The notes beneath the pieces were generated by a model. The model was not told where the DNA came from, ran no database searches, and saw only the letters and a list, made by a program, of their open reading frames with translations. A program made the translations under genes and the position numbers. A stretch of DNA of 64,000 nucleotides from Mesorhizobium sp. LHD-90. Lineage in GTDB: Bacteria > Pseudomonadota > Alphaproteobacteria > Rhizobiales > Rhizobiaceae. Of this stretch, positions 8,786 to 16,706 are shown one piece after another. The stretch lies in contig NZ_JAVFVV010000004.1 in assembly GCF_030929505.1 (NCBI RefSeq), positions 310,001 to 374,000 of the forward strand, written 5' to 3'. Each line of letters begins with the position of its first letter. Position 1 is the stretch's first letter.

Positions 8786-9328
8786 TCAGGGAACGACCTT
8801 CACCGAGGGCGCAGGGAACTTCAGGTCGTCAGACGAACCGCCGGAGACGGGCACCTCGATCCAGCGCTCCACGCCTGTCTCGCATTGCTGGACGATCGGA
8901 ATGAAGAGGTCGCTGCCCTTCGCCGAGGCGTCGACCTTGGCGCGGAAGACGAACTCGTCGTAGTGGGCATCTTCCAGCCTGCCGCCCGACCAGGAAATCT
9001 CCTTGATCGCCGCGCCGTGAGCGTCCGCATGTGCGTCGTGCCCGGCTTGCGTCGATCCCGTCGTCTCGGTATCGGCGCGAAGAATGTCGAGCGTCCAGCC
9101 CGGCTTGGGCTGCGGTTTGGCGTCGCCGAGCTGCTCGGGAACGGAGATGCGGACGGCGACGGTCGGCGAGCCGGCGCAGCCATGCGGCACGCGCAGCACG
9201 AATTTCGCCGTGGCGCCGGCCTTGACCTCCTTGCCTTCGAAGGTGATGTGCGCCGCCGCCGGCTGCGTGAGGCCGGCGCCGGCAACGGCGAGCAATATCC
9301 GCCAGAGGTTGGTGTATCGTTTGGTCAT
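8786..9328 (-). CDS. YcnI/DUF1775 copper-binding protein
   Basis: Secreted protein of 180 residues. A signal peptide ends near TQPAAA, so the mature chain starts HITFEGKEV. The exposed N-terminal histidine and the early glutamate are the copper ligands of the YcnI/DUF1775 family. The segment VPHGCAGSPT is a family signature. A His-rich stretch (HDAHADAHG, about residue 105) may add metal affinity. Unlike Bacillus YcnI there is no obvious C-terminal membrane anchor. It precedes copC-copD by 4 bp, which strengthens a copper role, and starts 23 bp after ssuB ends, so read-through from the sulfonate operon is possible. Confidence 0.82.
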   Translation of the reverse strand: MTKRYTNLWRILLAVAGAGLTQPAAAHITFEGKEVKAGATAKFVLRVPHGCAGSPTVAVRISVPEQLGDAKPQPKPGWTLDILRADTETTGSTQAGHDAHADAHGAAIKEISWSGGRLEDAHYDEFVFRAKVDASAKGSDLFIPIVQQCETGVERWIEVPVSGGSSDDLKFPAPSVKVVP

Positions 9329-9351
9329 CGACAATTCCTTCGGTGGGAGAA

Positions 9352-10149
9352 CTACCAGGTGGCGGCGAGGCCGAGATGGCCGAGCGCCTCGCGGCGCAGC
9401 TCGGCGAGTTTCGGGTCGCCGCGATGGCGGGGATAGGGCAGGTCGACGGCGATGTCGGCGACAATGCGCGCCGGGCGCGGCCCGAACACCAGCACACGCT
9501 GGGTGAGGAACAGAGCCTCCTCGACATCGTGGGTGACCAGAAGCGCGGTCAACCCTGCCTCCTGCCACAGTTTGACGATCTCGCCCTGCATGGTGAGGCG
9601 GGTGAGCGAATCCAGCTTGCCGAGCGGCTCGTCGAGCAGCAGCAGCCTCGGCTCGTTGACCAGCGCGCGGGCAAGCGCCACGCGCTGCGCCATGCCGCCG
9701 GAAAGCTGGTGCGGATAGGCCTTTTCGAAGCCGGAAAGACCGACTAGTTGCACCGCATTGTCGACGCGGTGACGGGCGCTTCTCAATATGCCCTGCGCCT
9801 CCAGTCCGAGCGCGACATTGTCCCAGACGGTGCGCCACGGGAACAGCGTCGGGTCCTGGAAGACGAGGATGCGCGACGGGTCGGGATCGCCGACCGATTC
9901 TCCATCGACCTTGACCGTGCCGTCGGTCGGATGGTCGAGCCCGGCGAGCAGTCGCAGCAAGGTCGACTTGCCGCAGCCGGAGGGTCCGATCAGCGAGACG
10001 AAGGAGCCGGGCTCCACCGAGAAGCTGACATTGTCGAGAACGGGGAGAGGCGCGCCCTTCAACTCGAACTGATGCGAGACGTTTTCCAGGTCGATCTGCT
10101 GGCCGGTGACGGTCGTTTCCGCCGCCTGTTTGAGGGCGAGTGCTACCAT
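9352..10149 (-). CDS. ssuB: Aliphatic sulfonate/nitrate-type ABC transporter ATPase
   Basis: Cytoplasmic ATPase of 265 residues powering sulfonate import. Walker A GPSGCGKST, signature LSGGMAQR, Walker B LLLLDEPLGKLD and H-loop LLVTHDVEEAL are all intact. The SsuB/TauB/NrtD subfamily is indicated by the sequence around the Q-loop (VFQDPTLFPWRT). The start at 10149 overlaps the end of the permease by 7 bp. Co-location with SsuD and a flavin reductase favours sulfonates rather than nitrate or taurine. Confidence 0.85.
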   Translation of the reverse strand: MVALALKQAAETTVTGQQIDLENVSHQFELKGAPLPVLDNVSFSVEPGSFVSLIGPSGCGKSTLLRLLAGLDHPTDGTVKVDGESVGDPDPSRILVFQDPTLFPWRTVWDNVALGLEAQGILRSARHRVDNAVQLVGLSGFEKAYPHQLSGGMAQRVALARALVNEPRLLLLDEPLGKLDSLTRLTMQGEIVKLWQEAGLTALLVTHDVEEALFLTQRVLVFGPRPARIVADIAVDLPYPRHRGDPKLAELRREALGHLGLAATW

Positions 10150-11156
10150 CTGACGAGGCCTTTCTGCCAGGAGAGCGTCCAGTCGCGCAGGCGGAACAGT
10201 ATGGTGATGAGGCTGGAGCACATCAGCGCCATGACCAGCAGCGCGGCATACATGTTGTTGTAGGCGGCCCAGCCCTGCGCCCATTGCAGATACCAGCCGA
10301 GCCCAGCCTTGACGCCCAGCATTTCGGCCACGACGAGCACGGCAAACGAGGTGCCAAGGCCCATGAACAGGCCGACGAAGACATGCGGCAAGGCGGCCGG
10401 AACCGCGACCTTGAGAATCAGGAAAGAAGGTTTGGCGCCGAGCGTCCTGGCGATGTCGTAGTAGTCGCGGTTGACGCTGGCGATGCCCGACCAGGTCAGG
10501 ATCGTCACCGGGAAGGCGGTGGCGAGCGCGATCAGGAACACGCTGGCCGAGCCGCTGGTCGGGAAGATGAAGAAGGCGAGCGGCAGCCAGGCGGTCGCGG
10601 GCAGGGGGCCGATCAGCCTCAGCACCGGATGCACCCAATAACTCGCCGCCTGCGACCAGCCGATAGTGACGCCGGTCAGGACGCCTGCCAGCGCGCCGAT
10701 GAGATAACCCTTGACGAGCAGCAGCACCGAATACCAGATGCTGATGCCGAGCCGGCTCCAGTCATCCAGGAACACTTCCAGAATGCTCTGCGGCGAGGAG
10801 AAGAACGGCACCGGCAGCCAGCCGGTCTTGGCCGTCACCACCTCCCAGACGGCGAGAAGCGCGGCCGCCGCGATGAACCAGGGCCCGTAGTAGCGGACCG
10901 TGTCGGAGACCGCGCCGAACAGCCGGCCGGTCGCCGCCACCACGACCAGCACGGCGGCGATCGCCAGCGCTATGCCGGCCAGTTCGCGTCCGTAGGGCTG
11001 GGGGATGATTTCCGGCCACAGTTCGATCAGCGCGGCGACGCCGATCCACCCGGCGGCAGCCACGAGGCCGAGCGGCCAGACAGCGGTCCAGCTCCATCCG
11101 GTCGTTCGGAAGGAACCATGGGCGCGCTCGGAGAGCGCCGGGTCGATCGATGCCAT
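10143..11156 (-). CDS. ssuC: Aliphatic sulfonate ABC transporter permease
   Basis: Inner-membrane permease of 337 residues with an N-terminal extension containing two or three additional hydrophobic segments before the usual six-helix BPD_transp_1 core. The ATPase-contact loop is visible as DIARTLGAKPSFLILKVAVP, the EAA-type motif. The usual SsuC length is about 260, so the roughly 80-residue N-terminal addition with extra membrane spans is unusual but known in some rhizobial nitrate/sulfonate permeases. It is followed directly by ssuB (overlap) and preceded by ssuA (10 bp). Confidence 0.84.
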   Translation of the reverse strand: MASIDPALSERAHGSFRTTGWSWTAVWPLGLVAAAGWIGVAALIELWPEIIPQPYGRELAGIALAIAAVLVVVAATGRLFGAVSDTVRYYGPWFIAAAALLAVWEVVTAKTGWLPVPFFSSPQSILEVFLDDWSRLGISIWYSVLLLVKGYLIGALAGVLTGVTIGWSQAASYWVHPVLRLIGPLPATAWLPLAFFIFPTSGSASVFLIALATAFPVTILTWSGIASVNRDYYDIARTLGAKPSFLILKVAVPAALPHVFVGLFMGLGTSFAVLVVAEMLGVKAGLGWYLQWAQGWAAYNNMYAALLVMALMCSSLITILFRLRDWTLSWQKGLVRW

Positions 11157-11166
11157 ATCAGCCTCC

Positions 11167-12231
11167 TTACGCCGTCAGCACGTCCGCATAGACGCGGTCG
11201 GCGAACTGCTGCGGATCGGTCGAATGCTTGAACACCTGCACGTCGCGCAGCTCCTGCGCGTAGAGTGCGATCTCGGTGCGAAGGTCGGCGCCGGTCGGGT
11301 TGTGGCCGTGCGTCTGGTCCTTCAGCACGCCGACGAGATCGGCGACCGTCTTGTCCTTCGGCGCTTGCGGCAGGAAGGCCTCCGCCGCCAGTTCCGGCTT
11401 GGCGACGGTGAGGTCCTGTGCTTCCAGCAGGGCGCGGGTCAGCGCCGTCGCGGTCGGCAGGTCGTCGCGGATCAGGCTGCCGCGCAGGCCGACGATGCAG
11501 CAGACGCGGTTCTCGAAGCCGTGGTCGAGGTTGGAGGCAATCTGGATGTATTTGGGGTCCTGCAGCCAGAAATAGGCTTTCGGATCGCCGTCGGCGATGG
11601 CGTGGATCTCGCCCTTGTCGGCCGCCAGTTGCAGCAGTTCGCCCGGATATTGCCGCCATTCGACGTCGGCAACCGGGTCGAGCCCTTCCTTGTGCAGCAG
11701 GATCGAGAAAAAATTCTTGCCGGGGCTGGCGAGGTCGGAAATGCCGATCGTCTTGCCCTTGAGCTCGGTGAGCTTGGTGATGCCGGTCGATTTGAGCGCG
11801 ACGAGACGCGAGCAGCCGCCATGCGTGCCGGCGGTGATCTTGACGTCGAAACCCTGCTCCAGCGCTTTCAGCCAGCGCAGCGCCATGCCGACGCCACCGT
11901 CGGCCTTGCCGGTGGCGATGGCTTCCAGCAGCGCCTCGGTCGAGGCGCCGAAGTTCACCAGCTCGACTTCCAGCCCGTATTTGGTGAAGATGCCGTGCTG
12001 CTGGGCGACGAACACCGGAGCCAGGCAGATGGCGGTGGCGTTGGTGGCGAACTTCACCTTCTTCAGCTCGGTGGCCGGTGCGGCAGCCTGCGCAAACAGG
12101 CTGGTGGCTGAAATCGCGCCCAGCGGCGCGGCAAGGCCGAGCGCGCCGGCGGTCTTGAGGAAGGCGCGGCGGTCGATGCCCGCGGCAAGGTCGCTTCCGG
12201 TCGCGAGGGGATTGCGGATGCTCCAATTCAT
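11167..12231 (-). CDS. ssuA: Sulfonate ABC transporter substrate-binding protein with Tat signal
   Basis: Periplasmic binding protein of 354 residues. The N-terminus contains DRRAFLKTAG, a twin-arginine (Tat) motif, followed by a hydrophobic stretch ending near SLFAQA, so it is probably exported folded. The body is of the NMT1/SsuA type (LKKVKFATNATAICLAPVF, then a two-lobe domain). Start 12231 is chosen because the Tat signal begins there; the longer upstream frame is not signal-like. It lies between ssuD and ssuC in the operon. The exact ligand (alkanesulfonate or other organosulfur) is not readable. Confidence 0.82.
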   Translation of the reverse strand: MNWSIRNPLATGSDLAAGIDRRAFLKTAGALGLAAPLGAISATSLFAQAAAPATELKKVKFATNATAICLAPVFVAQQHGIFTKYGLEVELVNFGASTEALLEAIATGKADGGVGMALRWLKALEQGFDVKITAGTHGGCSRLVALKSTGITKLTELKGKTIGISDLASPGKNFFSILLHKEGLDPVADVEWRQYPGELLQLAADKGEIHAIADGDPKAYFWLQDPKYIQIASNLDHGFENRVCCIVGLRGSLIRDDLPTATALTRALLEAQDLTVAKPELAAEAFLPQAPKDKTVADLVGVLKDQTHGHNPTGADLRTEIALYAQELRDVQVFKHSTDPQQFADRVYADVLTA

Positions 12232-12278
12232 CTGTCTCTCCTGGGTTCGGAAATGTCTGGGTGGATAAGGGCGCTGCG

Positions 12279-13391
12279 TTATTCGGCGGCTTCGGCGTGG
12301 CGCACGCCGTTGTCGCGTTCGGCGACAAGCGCGCGGACACGCGGAATGAGGTCGCGGCCGTAGTGGAAGGCGTCCTCCAGCGGGTCGAAGCCGCGGATCA
12401 GGAAGGTGGTGATGCCGAGGTCGTAGTAGTCGAGCATGGCCTCGGCGACCTGGTCCGGCGTGCCGACCAGGGAGGTCGAGTTGCCGCTGGCGCCGGTCAG
12501 CGCGGCGATCTCGGTCCACAGCCGCTTGTCGAGGCGCGCACCTTGCGCCGCGGCCGCCAACAGGCGGCGCGAGCCCTCGTTTGCCGGCTGATGGGCGGGG
12601 CTGTTGCCCTTGATCAGCCTTTCGCTGCTGGCGCGCAGCGCCTTGGCGCGTTCGAGGATGCGGCCGGCCTTCGCCCAAGCTTCTTCCTCGGTATCGGCCA
12701 GGATCGGACGCAGCGACAGCGAGAAGCGCGGCGATCGGCCATTGGGAGCGGCCGCTTCACGCACGCGGCGGATCGATTCCCCCACCTGCGCAAGCGTTTC
12801 GCCCCACAGCGCGTAGATGTCGGCGTGCTTGCCGGCGACTGCGATGGCCGCCTCGGAGGAGCCGCCGAAATAGACCGGGATGCCGTCCGGCCCCTGCGGC
12901 TTGACCTCGGAGAAGGCGCTGGTGACGCGGTAATACTTGCCCTCGTAGTCGAAGGGTTTTGCGCTCGTCCACTCCTGCCGGACGATGTCGAGATATTCGC
13001 TGGTGCGCTCGTAGCGCTCATCCTTGGTGAGATGGTCGCCGTCCTGCGCCAGCTCCCGGTCATTGCCGCCGGTGATGATGTGGACGGAGATGCGCCCGTC
13101 GCTCAAATGGTCGAGCGTGGCCAGTTGGCGCGCGGCGAGCGTCGGCGCGGTGAAGCCCGGCCGGTGGGCGATCATCAGCTTCAGGTTCCGCGTGCGTTCC
13201 GTCACATGCTGGGCGACCAGGATGCTTTCCGGCGAGGTCGAATGGAAAGCCAGCAGCACCCGGTCGAAACCGCCATTCTCATGGATGGCAGCGGCGGCCG
13301 CAATATGATCGCGGTCGATGACCGGCCCGCTACGGGCGATCGTTTCGGAAGCGTTGTGGTTGCCGATGTATCCGATGAATTCGACTGGCAT
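12279..13391 (-). CDS. ssuD: FMNH2-dependent alkanesulfonate monooxygenase, SsuD-like
   Basis: Luciferase-like monooxygenase of 370 residues that desulfonates alkanesulfonates to aldehyde and sulfite using FMNH2 and oxygen. The TIM-barrel fold is typical of SsuD: RNLKLMIAHRPGF, GRISVHIITGGNDREL, and a C-terminal SLVGTPDQVAEAMLDYYDLG segment. Length matches E. coli SsuD (about 380). The reduced flavin would come from the reductase at 14609-15169. It is part of a six-gene run on one strand. The paralogous DszA/NtaA-type enzymes are less similar because the linked ABC transporter is sulfonate-type. Confidence 0.86.
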   Translation of the reverse strand: MPVEFIGYIGNHNASETIARSGPVIDRDHIAAAAAIHENGGFDRVLLAFHSTSPESILVAQHVTERTRNLKLMIAHRPGFTAPTLAARQLATLDHLSDGRISVHIITGGNDRELAQDGDHLTKDERYERTSEYLDIVRQEWTSAKPFDYEGKYYRVTSAFSEVKPQGPDGIPVYFGGSSEAAIAVAGKHADIYALWGETLAQVGESIRRVREAAAPNGRSPRFSLSLRPILADTEEEAWAKAGRILERAKALRASSERLIKGNSPAHQPANEGSRRLLAAAAQGARLDKRLWTEIAALTGASGNSTSLVGTPDQVAEAMLDYYDLGITTFLIRGFDPLEDAFHYGRDLIPRVRALVAERDNGVRHAEAAE

Positions 13392-13412
13392 GGGAACTCC
13401 GTCTTTTGCTGG

Positions 13413-14579
13413 TCAGAGGCCGAGGGCGAGCTTGCCGGCGCCGGTGCGCACGGTGTCCTCCTGTGGGGAGTGGATGCGGCCGCACAGAACGTCGCGGTGA
13501 TGACGCTCAAGCGGGTTGTTGCGCGAGACGCCGTGGTTGCCGGTAAGTTTCAGTGCCTTCTCGACGGCAGCGATGGCGTTTTCGGTGGTGACGACCTTGA
13601 TCAGGCCGGCTTCGGTCAGGCTGAAGGGACGGCCCTCGTCGAAGTCGCGAGCGGCGGAGCGGATCAGCCGCCTGTTGACCGCCAGCAGTTCCTCGATCTC
13701 GCCCACCGCCTGATGGATGCGTGGGACCGTCGCCAGCGGGGCGCCGAGATTGGTCGGCACACGAGCCTTGAGGAAGCCGACCAGCCAGTCGCGCGCGGCC
13801 TCGGCGACACCCGTGTAGAGCGCGCCCGGAAGCGTGCCGAGCCAGGCGGCCTGGCCCTCGCCGCGCGCGTCCCACTCCGAAGGCAGGCGGATGTCGGCGG
13901 CGTGGTCGAGCGGCACCCGCACATCGTCGAGCACCGCGTCATGGCTACCGGTCGCGCGCATGCCGAGAGGGTTCCATGTGCGCTCGACCGTGAGGCCGGG
14001 CGCGCCGGCGGGAACGAGGAAGGCGCCGACGCGGGGCTCCGCCTCGTCGGTCCTTGCCCAGACGATCGCCCAGGTCAGGCCCTCGATGCCGGTCGAGTAG
14101 ATTTTGCGGCCGCTGATCGACCAGCCATCGGCGGTGCGGCGCGCGGTCGTGGCCGGGAGGCCACCGCGGACCGGCGTGCCGAGTTCGGGTTCGACGCGGA
14201 GCGCGTTGACGAGCGCGCCGCTGTCGATCGCGTCGCCGATCACCCGTCGCGCCAGATGCTGGGGCCAGCGTCCCTTCGGCAGGGTCGCCAGGTTGATGTA
14301 CTGCATGATCAGGATCAGCGCGGTCGATGGTTCGCCGCGCGCGATGATGCGGATGACCTCGGCGGCATCGGCAAGCCCCACGCCCGGTCCGCCAAGCTCG
14401 ACCGGCGCCGTCAGCCCCAACAGGCCGGCCTCGTGCAGCAGGCGGAAGTTGTCGCGCGGAAAGTCGGTCGCCGCGTCCACCTCGGCCGCCGAGCGGGCAA
14501 GGACTTCCGCGACATCAGTCGCGATCTGGACAGGATCGTGCGAGCGGTCCTGCCTGGTGCGAATTGATGTGACGGTCAT
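13413..14579 (-). CDS. Acyl-CoA dehydrogenase-like flavoprotein of sulfur acquisition (SfnB/DszC type)
   Basis: The protein has 388 residues with the full acyl-CoA dehydrogenase architecture: N-terminal helical domain (GLLGLTAPVELGGPGVGLAD), middle beta-domain (DGWSISGRKIYSTG), and C-terminal helical domain (GNHGVSRNNPLERHHRD). Members embedded in Ssu/Sfn operons act as flavin-dependent monooxygenases on organosulfur compounds rather than on CoA esters. The usual catalytic glutamate of true dehydrogenases was not confirmed. Start 14579 is chosen because GGGAG lies 7 bp upstream; a longer frame from 14612 overlaps the reductase stop but has no ribosome site. It may extend the operon's substrate range to sulfones or thioethers. 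Confidence 0.7.
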   Translation of the reverse strand: MTVTSIRTRQDRSHDPVQIATDVAEVLARSAAEVDAATDFPRDNFRLLHEAGLLGLTAPVELGGPGVGLADAAEVIRIIARGEPSTALILIMQYINLATLPKGRWPQHLARRVIGDAIDSGALVNALRVEPELGTPVRGGLPATTARRTADGWSISGRKIYSTGIEGLTWAIVWARTDEAEPRVGAFLVPAGAPGLTVERTWNPLGMRATGSHDAVLDDVRVPLDHAADIRLPSEWDARGEGQAAWLGTLPGALYTGVAEAARDWLVGFLKARVPTNLGAPLATVPRIHQAVGEIEELLAVNRRLIRSAARDFDEGRPFSLTEAGLIKVVTTENAIAAVEKALKLTGNHGVSRNNPLERHHRDVLCGRIHSPQEDTVRTGAGKLALGL

Positions 14580-14608
14580 GTCGGGTCTCCCTTGACGCGC
14601 AAAGATGC

Positions 14609-15169
14609 TCATTCGGCCGCGATCGGGGCGCGTTGCGCCGCGGCGACAAAGGGAGCGAGTTCGGCCACGGCCTGGCGCGCCCTTTGCCGGATCGGCTCGG
14701 CGGCAGGCTGGTAGTCGGTGAAATCGCGATCGGCGGCATAGATGGCGCTGGGCAGCGCATGCGCCTGGAAGAAGCCGAACAGCGGCCGCAACTGGTGTTC
14801 GACGATCAGCGCATGGCGGTCGCCGCCGCCGGTGGCTGTGAGGATCACCGGCGTTCCCAGCAAGGCCCCGGGGTCGATAAGGTCGATCACATGCTTGAAC
14901 AGGCCGGTGTAGCTGCCCTTGTAGGTCGGCGTGCCGACGACCAGCACGTCGGCCTCGGCGATGTCGCGCAGGATTGCCTGCGCCTTGATATCCAGGTCGC
15001 CGGCGCGGCGCGCATTGCCCAGCGACGGGCCGAAGTCGGCAACGTCGTAGACGCTGGCGACCAAGCCGTAGCGCTGTGCGGCCAGATCGGCGACCAGATC
15101 GACCAGGGCCCGCGACCGTGACGGCTTGTTGAAGCTACCGGCGAACCCGACCAGTTTGCGAAGCGCCAT
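14609..15169 (-). CDS. ssuE: NAD(P)H-dependent FMN reductase, SsuE/MsuE-like
   Basis: Flavodoxin-like reductase of 186 residues supplying FMNH2 to the monooxygenases downstream. Family features: N-terminal VGFAGSFNKPSRSRALVD phosphate-binding loop, VVGTPTYKGSYTGLFKHVID around residue 80, and TGGGDRHALIVEHQLRPLF near residue 115. It is the first gene of the sulfonate operon; the upstream region holds a palindrome at 15235-15251. Length and motifs match SsuE and MsuE equally, so the symbol is by context. Confidence 0.84.
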   Translation of the reverse strand: MALRKLVGFAGSFNKPSRSRALVDLVADLAAQRYGLVASVYDVADFGPSLGNARRAGDLDIKAQAILRDIAEADVLVVGTPTYKGSYTGLFKHVIDLIDPGALLGTPVILTATGGGDRHALIVEHQLRPLFGFFQAHALPSAIYAADRDFTDYQPAAEPIRQRARQAVAELAPFVAAAQRAPIAAE

Positions 15170-15499
15170 GCGACTACCTTTCAGCGTGTACCCGTCCCGC
15201 CGCTTCGGTGCCCGGCTGGACGGGGAACATAATGTCTACTATATCTGTAGAAATTGCCGTGAAGAGAGCGGCACGTTCTGAAACCGCCCCCGTTCCGGGA
15301 AAATCATGCTTTTCCGGAGCAGATTCGTGGAAGAGCGGCTGTCGATTTCCTTGTGAGAGATGCAGCGTATTCCGCTTGAAATCTCCGCATATGTGGAAGA
15401 TTTCGCAATTTAATTCCTCGATCGAACGAACACGCCGTCTATCCTTGCTCGCGCGCGGATTGCGGATTGTCGAACCGCGCGCCAGCAAGGAGACGAAAC
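15170..15499. promoter_or_regulatory. Divergent promoter region between ssu operon and peroxiredoxin
   Basis: A 330-bp non-coding gap. It holds an inverted repeat at 15235-15251, TCTAC-7nt-GTAGA, about 66 bp upstream of the ssuE start and embedded in an AT-rich patch (ATAATGTCTACTATATCTG). It is a plausible operator or promoter for the sulfonate genes, for example for a LysR-type sulfur regulator. A second AT-rich patch near 15395-15420 may serve the peroxiredoxin. A minus-strand open frame across the region has no coding character. Confidence 0.35.
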
Positions 15500-16177
15500 G
15501 TGACCGAACAGATTTCCCTCAACCAGACGCTCGCCGATTTTCAGGCGAAGCGTGCCCTCGCCATGCCGGCCGACAAGCTGAAGATCAGTGTCGACCAGCG
15601 CCGAACCCTGGTCGAAACGGCGGACCGGAACGGCTTCGTAAAGGCCGGCGACGTGGTCGCGCCGTTCGAAGTCGAGGAGGTCGGCGGGGAAACGCTGTCG
15701 CTCGGCGCGCTAGTCAAGGACGGCCCGGCGGTGCTGATCTTCTTCCGCTTTGCCGGATGTCCGGCCTGCAATGTCGCGCTTCCCTACTACGACAAACATC
15801 TGGCGCCGGACCTGGCGCGGCTCGGCGCCGTGCTCGTCGGTGTCAGCCCGCAAGTTCCGGAGAAACTGGTCGAGATCAAGCAGCGGCACGATCTAAGCTT
15901 CCTCGTCGCCACCGACCGCGACAACCGGCTCGGCCGCCGTTTCGGCATCCTCTATTCGTTCGACGAGGCGTCGCGGCGTTCTTCGCTGGAAAGCGGCACG
16001 CCGATCGGCGAGGTCACCGGAACGGGGACCTGGGAACTGCCGATGCCCGCCGTGGTCGTCATCGACCGTTCGGGCACGGTCCGCTTCGCCGACGTCAGCC
16101 CCGACTGGCTTGTGCGGACCGAGCCGCTCGACATCATCGCCGCCGTTCGTGATATCATGCGCGCCGCCGCAGCCTGA
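15500..16177 (+). CDS. Peroxiredoxin-like AhpC/TSA family protein with CxxC
   Basis: Thioredoxin-fold protein of 225 residues. The active-site segment FRFAGCPACNVALPYY puts cysteines at about 87 and 90, a CPAC pair rather than the classical peroxiredoxin TxxC, so a thiol-disulfide or peroxidatic role is possible. Pfam-style features: N-terminal helical extension (1-40), a redoxin core (52-200). The GTG start at 15500 has AAGGAG seven bases upstream; a longer ATG frame from 15467 lacks a ribosome site. It is divergent from the sulfonate operon and 16 bp before a cupin gene. Substrate unknown; it could deal with peroxide linked to flavin monooxygenases. Confidence 0.75.
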   Translation: MTEQISLNQTLADFQAKRALAMPADKLKISVDQRRTLVETADRNGFVKAGDVVAPFEVEEVGGETLSLGALVKDGPAVLIFFRFAGCPACNVALPYYDKHLAPDLARLGAVLVGVSPQVPEKLVEIKQRHDLSFLVATDRDNRLGRRFGILYSFDEASRRSSLESGTPIGEVTGTGTWELPMPAVVVIDRSGTVRFADVSPDWLVRTEPLDIIAAVRDIMRAAAA

Positions 16178-16193
16178 CAACCGAGCGAATCCG

Positions 16194-16688
16194 ATGTCCA
16201 GCGATCACAGCCACGACCACCACCATGACCATTCGGCGCCTATCGACTGGCGCGACAATGGTGTCAAAGTCATACCGGGCAACTCACTCGACCCGAACAC
16301 GGCGCAGACGCCGGGCATGAACCGTGCCACCGCCGTCAATGCGGCGCGCGCGGGCGCCGAGAAGATCTGGGCGGGCACGGTGACCATCCACGCCAACGCC
16401 AAGACCGGCGCGCATCACCACGGCGACCTCGAAAGCATCATCTACGTGGTCAAGGGCAAGGCGCGGATGCGCTGGGGCGAACATCTCGAATATGTCGCCG
16501 AGGCCGGCCCGGGCGACTTCATCTATGTGCCGCCTTATGTGCCGCACCAGGAGATCAACGCCAGCCGCGACGAGACGCTGGAATGCGTGCTCGTGCGCTC
16601 CGGGCAGGACCCAGTCGTGGTCAATCTCGACATCGAGCCTGTCGAAGCGCCGGAGGAGGTGCTTTGGAAGGACCCTATCCACCGGTAG
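16194..16688 (+). CDS. Cupin-domain protein with His-rich N-terminus
   Basis: Small cytoplasmic protein of 164 residues. Residues 1-14 are unusually histidine-rich (DHSHDHHHDHS), suggesting metal binding. The cupin core shows motif 1 AHHHGDLESIIYVVKG and motif 2 ending PYVPHQEINA, so the expected His/His/Glu/His metal site is present. Single-domain cupins of this kind are often dioxygenases, isomerases or metal-responsive proteins; the exact role is not recognised. It follows the peroxiredoxin closely on the same strand and is probably co-transcribed. It converges with otsB with an 18-bp gap. Confidence 0.7.
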   Translation: MSSDHSHDHHHDHSAPIDWRDNGVKVIPGNSLDPNTAQTPGMNRATAVNAARAGAEKIWAGTVTIHANAKTGAHHHGDLESIIYVVKGKARMRWGEHLEYVAEAGPGDFIYVPPYVPHQEINASRDETLECVLVRSGQDPVVVNLDIEPVEAPEEVLWKDPIHR

Positions 16689-16706
16689 GAATCTTGTCCG
16701 TGTCGG

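Noticed and set aside
12261-14567. A 768-codon open frame on the plus strand
   Set aside because: It lies opposite ssuD and the flavoprotein gene, has no recognisable domain and shows the composition of an antisense shadow in GC-rich DNA.
15174-15488. Small minus-strand open frame in the ssu promoter gap
   Set aside because: It covers AT-rich regulatory sequence, has no ribosome site and no recognisable sequence.
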